Shown: piece after piece, positions 50,144 through 58,969 of the stretch | Position numbering within the stretch: position 1 is the first letter of the stretch | Layout of the letters: each line of letters begins with the position of its first letter | Source of the DNA: Mycobacterium sp. OAS707 | GTDB taxonomy: Bacteria; Actinomycetota; Actinomycetes; Mycobacteriales; Mycobacteriaceae | Assembly: GCF_014873705.1 (NCBI RefSeq) | Contig: NZ_JADBDS010000005.1 | Coordinates: 496,001-560,000, forward strand | DNA: 64,000 nt | Direction: 5' to 3' | Program-made: the position numbers and the translations under genes | Notes under the pieces: model-generated | Databases searched by the model: none | Told to the model about the DNA's origin: nothing | The model's input: the letters and a program-made list of their open reading frames with translations, nothing else

Positions 50144-52093
50144 CTAGCTGCTGCCGGTGATGGGATCGACGGTAGTCGCCGCCGGGCCGGCCTCGCCCGG
50201 TGGTGGCGGCGGCTCCTCGTCGGCGGGGGGTTCCTGCGGCAGTGGAATGTCCTCGCCGACACCGGTGCTCGCCCCCTCGGCGATGGGGTCGACCACGACC
50301 GCCTCGCTGTGCCCGACCGCAGCCCCGAACCCCTGCACTCCACCCTCCAGTCCCCCCTCGCCGGGAAACGCCGGGGCCGCCTCACGAGCACCGGTGCCCC
50401 CATCCGACTGACCCTCACCTCCCACCGGATCGACACCCGGCGCGCCTTCGCCCGAACCCGCAGCGCCCCAACCCGGTGCGCCTGCAGCGCCGTCGTCGCC
50501 ACCGGTCCCGGTCGACACGGTGTCGGCGCCGCTGGCAACCGGATCGAAACCGTCCAGCGGTTCGCCCAGCACCTCTTGCGGCGTCTTGTCCGCGATCTCA
50601 TCGGCCAGCTCCCACGGCGCCTTGCCGCCCGATCCCAGCTTGGTGCGCAGACCGCGGGCACCACCGACGGCGGCTGAGCTCACCCCGCCCACCGCCGCAC
50701 TCATCGCCAGACCGCCGACGAGCTGGCCTCCGCGCACCAGCAGGCCCGGCCCGGCCGGGCGCCCGGCCAGATCGGCCCGGATATGGCGCAGCAGATACAG
50801 CGCCGCCACCGACGCCGCGCCCATCATCACGACGTGGGCGAACGGATTGGCGCCGCCGAGCTCGGCGGGCAGCGGCGCGGCGATGAGACGTTCGATCGCC
50901 AGCCCGATCACGCTGACGAACACGATGAACACCGTCACCTCGAGGCCGTGCTTGAAGAACTGCCACACCACCGCCTGGGCGTGGCGCTGCGGCGCGCCGG
51001 AGATCGCGCCGGCCAGCAGGCTGGGCACCAGCTTGACGGTGGTGTAGAGCGCGCGCAGCGACGCCATGAACACCGAGGCGCCCGCCGACACCATGAACCA
51101 CCCGAACAGCAGCGCGGCGGCCACCAGTACCAGCCCGGTCCACACGTTGGTGCCGTCGAGGTGCTGTGCGTAACGTACCGCCGCGCCGTCCCCGCAGCGG
51201 GCCATCGCGGTGATCGGCCCGTCGGAGGCTCCGGCGCGCACCGCCGCCGACCAGTGCGCCCCGCAGCCGCCGACGCGGTCGACGACGTGACCGAAGTTGA
51301 AGACCTGCAACGGTTCCCGCACCGCGTGAGTGATGAGGCTGGCCGTCAGCGTGTCGACCTGGCCGGTGAACCCGCCGCCGCTGACCGGCCCGTTGTGGGT
51401 GGCGGCCTGCGCGGTGGAGAACCCGATGCGCCGGCCGAAGGCCAGCAGCCCGTCGGGCCCGTACATCATCCCGGCCGGATCGGAGAACACCGTCACCGCC
51501 AGCGCGGGCATGGTCAGGGCGGTCAGAATCAACGTCGCGCCCCGGCCCGCTTCACCGCGCCGCACGGCCAGTACCCCGAGGAACACCCCGACCGGCACCG
51601 CCACCGCGATCAGCCCCCACCGCGTCGTGACATTGATGACCGCGGTGGTGATCGCCCTGGCGACCTCCCCGATCACGGTCAGCCAATACGTCGAGATCGT
51701 CACCCGCATCACCCACAGCGCCAACGTGATGACCCCGACGAAAAAGCCCGCCTCGGCGGTCAGCATGCTGGCCGCGGCCACGCTGGTCAACAGGACGTCC
51801 CAGCCGTGCACCATCCACGCACCCCACGTCGCAGGATCCCACGCCGATCCCTGCGGCCCGCCGGCGATGAGCTGATCGCGCACCGAGGCCAGCGACAGGT
51901 AGTAGTCGCCGACGGGCACCCCGTAGCTATCGTGCAGACCCGTCCAGTTGAGCACCACGGCGTTGGTGGACGCGCCGGCCGACGGCGCCGTGCACACCGC
52001 CATCGCCGAAAGCACCTGCAGTGCAACGAAAACCCACACGTTGCATCGGACGCGGGGGTGCCGCGCCAGCCAGTACGCCGCGCGCACCGTCAC
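50144..52093 (-). CDS. TrbL/VirB6-like polytopic membrane protein of the transfer operon
   Basis: The protein is 649 residues from a GTG that overlaps the VirB4-like stop (GTGA); the open frame further upstream only shadows that gene. It has a signal-like first helix (VWVFVALQVLSAMAVC), an external segment and at least seven membrane helices. A cytoplasmic tail of about 150 residues is rich in Gly, Pro and acid (EEPPPPPGEAGP). Topology and neighbours match the VirB6/TrbL-like channel proteins of Gram-positive and mycobacterial conjugation systems. The N-terminal external Cys-containing loop and the disordered tail may contact other components. Confidence 0.78.
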   Translation of the reverse strand: MTVRAAYWLARHPRVRCNVWVFVALQVLSAMAVCTAPSAGASTNAVVLNWTGLHDSYGVPVGDYYLSLASVRDQLIAGGPQGSAWDPATWGAWMVHGWDVLLTSVAAASMLTAEAGFFVGVITLALWVMRVTISTYWLTVIGEVARAITTAVINVTTRWGLIAVAVPVGVFLGVLAVRRGEAGRGATLILTALTMPALAVTVFSDPAGMMYGPDGLLAFGRRIGFSTAQAATHNGPVSGGGFTGQVDTLTASLITHAVREPLQVFNFGHVVDRVGGCGAHWSAAVRAGASDGPITAMARCGDGAAVRYAQHLDGTNVWTGLVLVAAALLFGWFMVSAGASVFMASLRALYTTVKLVPSLLAGAISGAPQRHAQAVVWQFFKHGLEVTVFIVFVSVIGLAIERLIAAPLPAELGGANPFAHVVMMGAASVAALYLLRHIRADLAGRPAGPGLLVRGGQLVGGLAMSAAVGGVSSAAVGGARGLRTKLGSGGKAPWELADEIADKTPQEVLGEPLDGFDPVASGADTVSTGTGGDDGAAGAPGWGAAGSGEGAPGVDPVGGEGQSDGGTGAREAAPAFPGEGGLEGGVQGFGAAVGHSEAVVVDPIAEGASTGVGEDIPLPQEPPADEEPPPPPGEAGPAATTVDPITGSS

Positions 52094-54684
52094 GGTGTGG
52101 TCCCCGTGCGCATCCGCCTGCGGTACGGGTTGGTGTCGTAGAGCTGCGCCAATTCCGGTGTCGGGGCAGAGAACAGCCGGATTTTGCCCCACCCGCCGAA
52201 CTCGTCGAGCATCCACGCCTCCCCTTCGCGGCCCGGAATCACCCGGCCGTGGCGGTGATCGATGGTGTCGTCGCCGTAGGCCATGACCTGGGCGGGGCTG
52301 GTGTTGGTGACGTAGTCGGCCAGCAGCTTGGGGTGGCGCTCCAGATCGCGGCCACACCAGCGCAAAGTGTCCTCGGCGATCGTGGATTCCTTGAACCCCA
52401 AGCAGATTCGTTGCTCGATGAAGTGGTCCTCCAGCACACCGAAGTCGTGGCGCGGCGCCTGGCTGATCCCGACGAACTGTGTCCACGCCTTGCGGCCCTG
52501 GCGGATCAGGGTGTTGGCGCAGCGCTGCCCGCCCGGGGAATGCGTCCACGCCGCGCACTCCTCCACCACGAAGACATCGGGTGCGGTGTCGCGGGAGAAG
52601 AACATCGACTGCGCCAACTCGGCGGCCATCCCGTACAGCGCCTGGGCGGCGCGCTGGCTCGGGGTGCTCTGGTGGTGCAGATGGGCCTGGTATTCCTCGG
52701 TGACCGTCGGCAGCTTCAGCCCGCCGAAGTTCCAGATGACCAGCTGCCGTGACAGATCCGGCGGCGGGGCGGTGTCGTCGAACATCGGCGCCAGTAGCCG
52801 TTCGGCGCGCAACCCTTCCAGGGCCACCAGCAGGTCGTCGTCGACGCCGACGCGGTCGGCGCGTGTGCGGTCGCGCAGCAAGGTGATCAGTCCGTTGGTG
52901 GTGCCGATTCCGTTGGCGTGCCGCGACTCTGGGGCCAGCAGCCCCTTCAGCCGCGCGGCCTGCGGGCTGACCGGGGAAAAGCCCATCTGCGGCAACAGAT
53001 GGTCGACCGTGCGTTCGGCGGCTTGCGCGAACGGGAAGATGCGCAGCCCGTCGAGGGTGAACCGCGGCCGTCTGGCGTCGATGACGATCTTGCGTTCGTC
53101 GTCGAACATGTTCAGCGCGTGTTCGTGCTCGCGCGCCTCGGTCGGGTCGATGAGATGCACCCCCGCACCCATCCGCAGCCACGACAGGATCAAGTTCTTC
53201 GCGCACTGGCTCTTGCCGCGTCCCGGCGAGCCGCCGATCACCAGGTTGCCCGGATTGTCACGGGCGGGCGCGTTGAGCAGATCCAGCAGCACGACCTCGC
53301 GCAGGCCCGGGCTGGTGATCGTCTCGCCCAGCGGCACACCGGTGTTGTTGCCCAGCCCGGTGGCCAGCAGCGGAACGAACTTCCCGAACGCCGCTGTGGT
53401 CGTCGGACTGCGGATCTCATGCAGCGCCGCAGAGCTTTCCGTGCCGGGGTTGAATGCGCGCCACCACGTCTGCTGGCTGCCGCGGCGCCGCCGCAGATCC
53501 AAACCCTGCCTGCGGTAGCGCCGGATCACCTCGCTGATCGCGGTGTCGACGGTCTGCGGATCTGGCGCCGCCGCGGCCACCAGCACGGCGGCGTTCACCC
53601 CGCGCTCGGCGCCGCGTTTGAGCGCGGAGGCAAGTTGCTTGCCGGACGCCAGCTTTCGGACCAGCTCGTCGTCGCTGTGGGCGTGGCGGCCGATCTGTCG
53701 GGCCTGGTCTTTGATGTTGAGGATCACGTTGTGCGCGGTCGCCACCGCCACGTCGGCGGAGTCGAAGGTCACGTGGATCGTCCAGTCCACGGTGGCGCTC
53801 GGTGTGCTCAGGTCATCGAGCACCTTGAACAGCGTCGACTGCGGCCAGCGCACGCCGGTGTCGGGAAACGACTCGATGCCCAGAAACGCTTGATACGAGT
53901 CGGGGATGCCGTCGTCGGGATCGCGGTAGGTGCGCAGGAAAACCTCGGCGTCGCTGCGCGCGGCACGCCAGCGCCGGCCCTGGGCGCCCGCGCCGGAGGG
54001 GTCCGTCCACACCGGGGTGAACGCCGAGGCCGGCAGCCGCGCGTCGGGGTCATAGGGTGTGGTCGGCAGCGGCTGGCGCCAGACGTGGCGACTGGCGGTG
54101 TAGTTCCAGTGCCACCAGATCTGTTCGGCGCTGGCCGGTTTGGCGAACAGCGGCGGCGGCAGCGCGCCAACCATGCCCGCCGCGAGCTCGCGGTACCGGT
54201 GCAGCGACTCGGCGCTGTCCTTGTCCCGCCCAACGACCGAGGTCAGCCGCCGCTGCCAGGTTCCGGTCGCGGTGGCCCCGCTCAGGCCGTAGTCCAGGGG
54301 CAGGCTCAGCCAGTAGATGCGGCGGCGTGATCCCCTGCGGCCCAGCGCTGATTCCCACGTCCGGCAGTGCGCGACCCAGTCGCGGGTATGCGCGGGAAGC
54401 GCTGCGCCGGCGGCGACCCGCGCGGGGTGCAGGTCGGGGTGGGCGAACAGCATCCGCCGGGCGATGTTGCGGGTGGACACGTCGGTGGTCAGCCCGCTGA
54501 GCATGGCGCCCGACGGCAGGGCCCGCAGCAGCTCGGCATGCACATCGGCGACCCGGTCTTGGGCGTCTTTGGCCATGAAGATGAACGGCAGACCCGATAA
54601 CAGGTAGTCGGCGTACACACCGGTATCGGTGAACCGCAGGTTGCCGACCGCGGCGCGCGGGCAGTCATACCGGGCCGAACTCAT
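52090..54684 (-). CDS. VirB4-like ATPase of a type IV secretion/conjugation system
   Basis: This 864-residue protein has an N-terminal 440-residue domain with many Arg/Trp and no membrane helix. The ATPase half has GGSPGRGKSQCAKNLIL (Walker A, about residue 480), HLIDPTEAREHEHALNMF and the Walker B strand PDVFVVEECAAWTHSPGGQR. VGISQAPRHDF follows, as in VirB4/TraC-like and actinobacterial conjugation ATPases. It would power substrate transfer or pilus assembly at the membrane. An ATGA overlap joins it to the small gene upstream. The length matches the family. Confidence 0.85.
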   Translation of the reverse strand: MSSARYDCPRAAVGNLRFTDTGVYADYLLSGLPFIFMAKDAQDRVADVHAELLRALPSGAMLSGLTTDVSTRNIARRMLFAHPDLHPARVAAGAALPAHTRDWVAHCRTWESALGRRGSRRRIYWLSLPLDYGLSGATATGTWQRRLTSVVGRDKDSAESLHRYRELAAGMVGALPPPLFAKPASAEQIWWHWNYTASRHVWRQPLPTTPYDPDARLPASAFTPVWTDPSGAGAQGRRWRAARSDAEVFLRTYRDPDDGIPDSYQAFLGIESFPDTGVRWPQSTLFKVLDDLSTPSATVDWTIHVTFDSADVAVATAHNVILNIKDQARQIGRHAHSDDELVRKLASGKQLASALKRGAERGVNAAVLVAAAAPDPQTVDTAISEVIRRYRRQGLDLRRRRGSQQTWWRAFNPGTESSAALHEIRSPTTTAAFGKFVPLLATGLGNNTGVPLGETITSPGLREVVLLDLLNAPARDNPGNLVIGGSPGRGKSQCAKNLILSWLRMGAGVHLIDPTEAREHEHALNMFDDERKIVIDARRPRFTLDGLRIFPFAQAAERTVDHLLPQMGFSPVSPQAARLKGLLAPESRHANGIGTTNGLITLLRDRTRADRVGVDDDLLVALEGLRAERLLAPMFDDTAPPPDLSRQLVIWNFGGLKLPTVTEEYQAHLHHQSTPSQRAAQALYGMAAELAQSMFFSRDTAPDVFVVEECAAWTHSPGGQRCANTLIRQGRKAWTQFVGISQAPRHDFGVLEDHFIEQRICLGFKESTIAEDTLRWCGRDLERHPKLLADYVTNTSPAQVMAYGDDTIDHRHGRVIPGREGEAWMLDEFGGWGKIRLFSAPTPELAQLYDTNPYRRRMRTGTTP

Positions 54685-55040
54685 CGGCGGGCAGCGTCAT
54701 TCGTCGGATGCGAGCACAACACCCGGGGCCGAAGATCGGCGAGAAACCACGCCACACGGGTGCGGATCGACGGCCGCGAGGCGGGCAACTTCGACAGCAG
54801 CCACACCGCGGCAGCGGTGACGGCAACACCCACGACGAGGATCAGCAGCGCACGCCCACTGTCGAGGTTGAGCGTGACCGCGGCACCGGTGACGATGAAG
54901 CCGATCAGCGCCGCGCACGCGTCTGGCAGGCGCCAGCGCTCCTTGAACGGCAGCCGGAACCCGTCGCCGGCGTCGCCAAGATAGATCGGCAGATCACGTT
55001 GGTCGGACCAGACTTTGGCCGGTGACTCGTCGACCATCAC
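54681..55040 (-). CDS. VirB3/PrgI-like two-helix membrane protein
   Basis: This 119-residue protein has two hydrophobic helices (ACAALIGFIVTGAAVTLNL and ALLILVVGVAVTAAAVWLL) followed by a basic C-terminal region (RPSIRTRVAWFLADLRPRVL). This is the size and topology of VirB3/PrgI-type proteins, which typically sit directly before a VirB4 ATPase as here. Overlaps with both neighbours (ATGA and ATGATGG) indicate coupling. A start at 55037 is equally possible. Confidence 0.7.
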   Translation of the reverse strand: MMVDESPAKVWSDQRDLPIYLGDAGDGFRLPFKERWRLPDACAALIGFIVTGAAVTLNLDSGRALLILVVGVAVTAAAVWLLSKLPASRPSIRTRVAWFLADLRPRVLCSHPTNDAARR

Positions 55041-55315
55041 TGTCCCCAGGGGTTGGGAACGTTGACGTGGTTGGTCACGCCGTGGCTCTGGAACTCGTGG
55101 GTGATCAGCGCGGCGATGCCCGCGGAAAGGAAGATGGTGACCGACAGCCCGATGACGAGGAACTGGTGGGTCATCCCGGCGCCGGCACCTTCTTTCGACG
55201 TCTTGCTCAGGGTGGTCATGGTGCCGGCCACCAGCGCGACCGCGGCGAGCAGGCCTTCGATCATGTACGCGATCGACGTGCCCGAGGTGAACAACCCGTC
55301 AGCCAAATATCCCAT
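55037..55315 (-). CDS. VirB2/pilin-like small membrane protein
   Basis: This 92-residue protein has two membrane helices (YMIEGLLAAVALVAGTMTTL and QFLVIGLSVTIFLSAGIAAL) separated by a polar loop (SKTSKEGAGAGM), matching the hairpin topology of VirB2/TrbC-like pilin subunits. There is no cleavable signal. An AAAGGTG site precedes the ATG. Its place before VirB3/VirB4-like genes supports the call. Confidence 0.65.
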   Translation of the reverse strand: MGYLADGLFTSGTSIAYMIEGLLAAVALVAGTMTTLSKTSKEGAGAGMTHQFLVIGLSVTIFLSAGIAALITHEFQSHGVTNHVNVPNPWGQ

Positions 55316-55328
55316 CCAGTAACACCTT

Positions 55329-56282
55329 TCAGCTGTGCGGAGCGCCCACCGGTGTGGCGGCGATCTCGTCGCTGGTCTGTGGGATCAAGTCTATGTCGGC
55401 GATCATCCAGGTCCCGCCGCTATTTTCGACGGTCAGCGGGAAGCTGAAGTTCAACACCGCGAACTGCGACGTTTGCGCAGACACGATGGCGCGCACATGG
55501 ATTCGGGTCCCCGCGGGGGCGTTGTCGGGGATCGCGACCGCGGTTGCGGCGGTGGTGAGCACCGCGCTGTGGTAGCCGCCGACCGGTTTGATCCAGGAGT
55601 CGGCCATCACGTAGCGGTCCAGCCCGCTGGTGGCGGTCAGGTAGGTGGTGAGGAACCCGCTGACCACCGCATAGACCGGGCTAGCGGGATCCAGCGGATG
55701 GGTGTAACCGATCTTCACATCGGCACCGGGGCCGGGGTCGCTGATGGGTGTCGGCATGTCCATGGCGCGCGGCTGATAGTTCCAGATCGCCACGGGCACA
55801 CGGTAAAACGCGCGTGTCGCCTCCGCGGAGGCGTAGGGCCGCTGCTGCACCTCGATGGTGACGGCGTATTCGCCGACATCCCCGGTCGAGCCGGCCGGGA
55901 CAACCGACCACACCTTGGGTGTGGTGATGACGGCCGCGGGCAGCGATCCGGTGGGCGCCGCCTGCGTGGGCGCCGCCGAGTCAGGCAGGGTGACGTAACG
56001 TTGCAGGGCAGCGCTTTTCGAGCTCGGCGTCGTCAGCACCGCCCACACGAAATCCGCGGCGAACTCGCCGGCGGCGGCACGCTGGTTGGCGACCCTGGTG
56101 GCGATCGCGGCCACGTCGGCGTCGTCGGGGTGCGGGGCGTTGAGAAACACCTTGGCCGCCGCGCACGCGCCGAGCACCGCGCACACCACCAGAGCGACCA
56201 CTCCGGCGGTGCGGGCGCGGCGCCGGCCGGTGTCCAGACGGTGGCGCCACGTCGCCGACATGGCCCGTTCAGTTGGGCGCAT
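55329..56282 (-). CDS. TcpC/VirB8-like conjugation protein
   Basis: This 317-residue protein has one N-terminal membrane helix (VVALVVCAVLGACAAAKVFL) and a periplasmic part with two NTF2-like repeats: EFAADFVWAVLTTPSSKSAA, EVQQRPYASAEATRAFYRVP, then YAVVSGFLTTYLTATSGLDR and GTWMIADIDLIPQTSDEIAA. This is the architecture of TcpC, the VirB8-like scaffold of Gram-positive conjugation systems. An ATG seven codons later is an alternative start; the first overlaps the upstream gene by 14 bases. Confidence 0.78.
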   Translation of the reverse strand: MRPTERAMSATWRHRLDTGRRRARTAGVVALVVCAVLGACAAAKVFLNAPHPDDADVAAIATRVANQRAAAGEFAADFVWAVLTTPSSKSAALQRYVTLPDSAAPTQAAPTGSLPAAVITTPKVWSVVPAGSTGDVGEYAVTIEVQQRPYASAEATRAFYRVPVAIWNYQPRAMDMPTPISDPGPGADVKIGYTHPLDPASPVYAVVSGFLTTYLTATSGLDRYVMADSWIKPVGGYHSAVLTTAATAVAIPDNAPAGTRIHVRAIVSAQTSQFAVLNFSFPLTVENSGGTWMIADIDLIPQTSDEIAATPVGAPHS

Positions 56283-57249
56283 GACCCAGGAACTGCAGTT
56301 GGCTCATCGCGAACGTCGCATCCACCGGATCGGTGAACGCCGCGGCGTCACTGGAGGTTTCGGTCGTAACAGGGGTCTCGGTCGCGCTCTCGCCGTCGGT
56401 TGCCATCGGTAGCGGGGCGGCCGGGGGGCGGCCGGTGTGCAGGACGAGCACGTCGACATGCGACGCCAGCACCCGGGTGGGCAGGGTGGCGGTCACCGGG
56501 CCGTGCACGCTGTTGGTGTCGACGAAGAACGGATCGGTGGCCAGCTGGTTGCCGTTGAAGAAGTTGAACTGCAGCCGCGTCACCACCCGGTGCGCCAGCC
56601 ACTGGTCCTTGCCGCCGACGGTTTTGGCGACCCAGCCGGGTGTGACCGATATGGAGGTGAGCATGTAGCTGCACGCGGACTCGGGCCGGGACTGCTCGCA
56701 GGTGAAGCGCACATGCAGCACCTGGCCGTCCAGGAAGCTTTCCTGGCTGCCTCGGGCGCACACCCACGCCGAGTCGGTGCTGGTGTCGGTGAGCGCTTGC
56801 GGCGAGGTCGAACCGGGCCCGCAGCCGGCTGTGGCCGCGGTGAACGGCACTGCGGCCTCCGCCAGTGGCGCCGATTGTGCGCTGGTTGTGGGGTCAGCCG
56901 AAAACCCCGGCGGCACAGCGATTCCCCGGTGTTGCGGGCTGGGCTCAGGGTCGGGGCCGCCGCCGAACACGGCGAATGCGACGATCATCACCACCGCCAC
57001 CACGACAACTCCCGCGCACAGCCACAGCCCGACGCGTTTGGCGCCGGCGTCGGCGTCCACGGGCGCGGCGGCGGGTTCGACGTCGAGTTCGACGGGCGGC
57101 TCGCTGGGCGGTGACTCGTCGTTGCCGTCCGGCAGTTCGTCGTCACCGGCATGGCCAACGGGTCTCGCGTGCACCGGAAGCGGCGTTTCGGTGAACAGTT
57201 GATTCACCCACTCCTGGGCCTCGGGCGTGGCGAGCGTGTGCTCACTCAC
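56269..57249 (-). CDS. Single-pass membrane protein of the transfer operon (326 aa)
   Basis: A cytoplasmic acidic N-terminal region (about 70 residues) precedes one membrane helix (GLWLCAGVVVVAVVMIVAFA) and an external domain of about 230 residues with cysteines (TAGCGPGSTSPQ, WVCARGS, FTCEQSRPESACSYM). It reads like the exported subunits found in mycobacterial conjugation loci. No family name is recalled with confidence. The GTG start overlaps the preceding gene by 8 bases and its end overlaps the TcpC-like gene. Confidence 0.7.
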   Translation of the reverse strand: MSEHTLATPEAQEWVNQLFTETPLPVHARPVGHAGDDELPDGNDESPPSEPPVELDVEPAAAPVDADAGAKRVGLWLCAGVVVVAVVMIVAFAVFGGGPDPEPSPQHRGIAVPPGFSADPTTSAQSAPLAEAAVPFTAATAGCGPGSTSPQALTDTSTDSAWVCARGSQESFLDGQVLHVRFTCEQSRPESACSYMLTSISVTPGWVAKTVGGKDQWLAHRVVTRLQFNFFNGNQLATDPFFVDTNSVHGPVTATLPTRVLASHVDVLVLHTGRPPAAPLPMATDGESATETPVTTETSSDAAAFTDPVDATFAMSQLQFLGHAPN

Positions 57250-57541
57250 GGCGGGTGCCGTTCTCGTCGAGGACGTCGATGTCGATGACTGGCGGCCGCG
57301 GGGCCTCGATCGGCACCATCTGCACCGGCACCAGGATCCATCCGGGCGGTGGCGCCAGCGCCTCGGGACGCACCGGTGTCGGCGGTGTGCGGCGGTTCCG
57401 CTCGAGTAGTCGCAGCACCAGCACCGCGACCAACGCGACGGCGAGGTAGGGCAGCGCCGCCACGAGCGCTTCGGCCACGGCGATCAGCGCTACAGCGAAA
57501 GCGATCGTGCCCATGACCAGAAACGCGAAGACGATCCTCAT
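57242..57541 (-). CDS. Small membrane protein of the transfer operon (99 aa)
   Basis: It has two hydrophobic segments (IVFAFLVMGTIAFAVALIAV and ALVAALPYLAVALVAVLVLR) followed by a Pro-rich cytoplasmic tail (PPTPVRPEALAPPPGWILVP) ending in IDVLDENGTRRE. The stop overlaps the next start. Its role is unknown, but its position makes it part of the transfer machine or its regulation. Confidence 0.68.
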   Translation of the reverse strand: MRIVFAFLVMGTIAFAVALIAVAEALVAALPYLAVALVAVLVLRLLERNRRTPPTPVRPEALAPPPGWILVPVQMVPIEAPRPPVIDIDVLDENGTRRE

Positions 57542-57611
57542 GCCCGCAACCTAACCCTGCGGTCTGACACCGCGACCGCACCGAATCGCATTGATACACA
57601 AGACGTATGCG

Positions 57612-58277
57612 TCATGGCAGCGTCCTCTCCCCCGGCTTGTTGAGCGGCGAGGCGGCGATGACGCCGGGGCCGGTGAGGTCGTAACCCCCGAGAACGGCGG
57701 CGGCGTCCGCAGCTGTCAGTGCGCGCTTGGCCGGAGTCAGGGGCCACCACTGTTCGGAGCCGGCAACGGCCAACCAGCCGTTGGCGATCCCATAGATGCC
57801 TGCGACCACCGGCACGGTAGCCACCTGCAGGCACAGCCACGGCAACACGGCGATCTGGCCCAATGTGCCTGCGGGGTCGTAGCACAACGCGTAGAGCAGC
57901 AGCCCGACCAGGCCCAGCGCAGCACCGACCCACAGCATCGCGGCAATCGGAAAGGCGCGCAGCGTCTGGGGAATCAACCGCACGATCGCCTGGTAGACCA
58001 CGAAGCCGGCTGGCCAACCGATCGGAGCGACAACCGCGGAAAGCAGGACGGCGCAGAGTTCCAGCTGTGCGCCAGGAGATTTCGACGCGCGCAGCCACAG
58101 CGGAGCGATCAGGGTGTCGTCGTGCGGGTCGGGTACCGCTGAGGTGCGGATCCGCTGGCGCTTGCGGACGACGCGACCCAACTGCTCGGCGCGACGCCGC
58201 TGAATGGTCGACCAGCCCTGGTGATAGGCGATCCATTCGCGGCGCACCTCGTCGAACCGGTCAGGGGCCAGCTGCAT
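57612..58277 (-). CDS. Polytopic membrane protein at the head of the transfer operon (221 aa)
   Basis: This protein has an N-terminal basic/helical region (WSTIQRRRAEQLGRVVRKRQ) and about four membrane helices (LELCAVLLSAVVAPIGWPAG, FPIAAMLWVGAALGLVGLLL, VLPWLCLQVATVPVVAGIYG). A basic C-terminal tail follows. The gap to the next gene is 70 bases, so it is probably the first gene of the operon. The family is not recognised. Confidence 0.65.
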   Translation of the reverse strand: MQLAPDRFDEVRREWIAYHQGWSTIQRRRAEQLGRVVRKRQRIRTSAVPDPHDDTLIAPLWLRASKSPGAQLELCAVLLSAVVAPIGWPAGFVVYQAIVRLIPQTLRAFPIAAMLWVGAALGLVGLLLYALCYDPAGTLGQIAVLPWLCLQVATVPVVAGIYGIANGWLAVAGSEQWWPLTPAKRALTAADAAAVLGGYDLTGPGVIAASPLNKPGERTLP

Positions 58278-58353
58278 GCATCGAGCCTAAGGGCCGTCAA
58301 ACATGCGCCAGGGCGCTATTTTTGCGCCGCAACTACCGTCGCCAATGCGGGAT

Positions 58354-58737
58354 TCAGAGTTCCTGGTGGCTCCAATTGCGCAACTGCTCGGCGATTTCGT
58401 CAAGCTCACGTAGCGAGCCGTCGGCCACGGCGATCACGAGGTCAAAGCGGTCATCTTCCGGTGCGCTGATCCACTGATCGTTGAGAGCCAGGAATGTCCG
58501 GCATGCCGTCCAGGCCAGCCGTTTGTTGCCGTCGACCAAGGCGTGGTTGCGCGCGAGGGAGTGCAGCAGCGCGGCGGCCTTCAGATGCACATCGGAGTAG
58601 GCGTCCTGACCCAACACCGTCGCGCGCGGCCGCGCCAGAGCGGACTCAAGCAAGCCGTAATCCCTGACCTCGAGACCCTCACCGATGGCCGACAGTGCGA
58701 CGAGCAAGAGGTCGTCGAGCTCGAGATAAACGGTCAC
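58354..58737 (-). CDS. doc: Doc-type (Fic fold) toxin
   Basis: This 127-residue Doc-like protein has the Fic motif HALVDGNKRLAWTACRTFL (HxFxDGNKR type, with His as the catalytic residue) and an N-terminal YLELDDLLLVALSAIGE segment. Doc phosphorylates elongation factor Tu and blocks translation until neutralised. The GTG start overlaps the antitoxin stop (GTGA), the usual coupling. Next to a transfer operon it is probably a stability module of the element. Confidence 0.88.
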   Translation of the reverse strand: MTVYLELDDLLLVALSAIGEGLEVRDYGLLESALARPRATVLGQDAYSDVHLKAAALLHSLARNHALVDGNKRLAWTACRTFLALNDQWISAPEDDRFDLVIAVADGSLRELDEIAEQLRNWSHQEL

Positions 58738-58940
58738 GCGTCCTTGAGACGCTCGAGAACTCCAGCCTCCTCGCGCACCACACGCTGAAGTACGTCGGCG
58801 ACCTTGGCCTTGTGTGTGCGCCGGGAAATGTACTCGTCGATGGCCGACAGGGCGACGGCCTGCATCGACCGACCCTCGGCGGCAGCTTGGCGGCGTAGCG
58901 CTTCTGTCTGCTCATCACTGGTGCGCAGCGTCATGCCCAT
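58734..58940 (-). CDS. Antitoxin, ribbon-helix-helix type, partner of Doc
   Basis: This 68-residue protein begins MTLRTSDEQTEALRRQAAAE with the RHH strand and a first helix, then GRSMQAVALSAIDEYISRRT as the second helix. The C-terminal tail (VVREEAGVLERLKDA) would bind Doc. A GGAG ribosome site is present; a start two codons later is possible. RHH antitoxins also repress their own operon by binding palindromes, and one lies just upstream. Confidence 0.82.
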   Translation of the reverse strand: MGMTLRTSDEQTEALRRQAAAEGRSMQAVALSAIDEYISRRTHKAKVADVLQRVVREEAGVLERLKDA

Positions 58941-58944
58941 AGGA

Positions 58945-58969
58945 GAATGATATCAAAGTGATACCATTC
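58945..58969. promoter_or_regulatory. Palindromic operator of the toxin/antitoxin operon
   Basis: GAATGATATCA (58945-58955) and TGATACCATTC (58959-58969) are inverted repeats matching at 10 of 11 positions around a 3-base spacer. The site overlaps the ribosome-site region directly upstream of the antitoxin start, a normal place for antitoxin autorepression. Confidence 0.65.

Noticed and set aside
50783..52141. Plus-strand frame of 452 codons rich in His/Arg/Gln
   Set aside because: Antisense shadow of the TrbL-like membrane protein.
52094..53206. N-terminal extension of the TrbL-like gene on the minus strand
   Set aside because: Overlaps the VirB4-like gene in another frame with Arg/Pro/His-rich sequence; the GTGA overlap start at 52093 fits the operon.
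52918..54330. Long plus-strand frame (470 codons) opposite the VirB4-like gene
   Set aside because: Antisense shadow in GC-rich DNA; Arg/Gln/His-rich composition, no domain, and the minus strand has clear ATPase motifs.
55335..56336. Plus-strand frame of 333 codons
   Set aside because: Antisense to the TcpC-like gene; low-complexity Gly/Arg composition.
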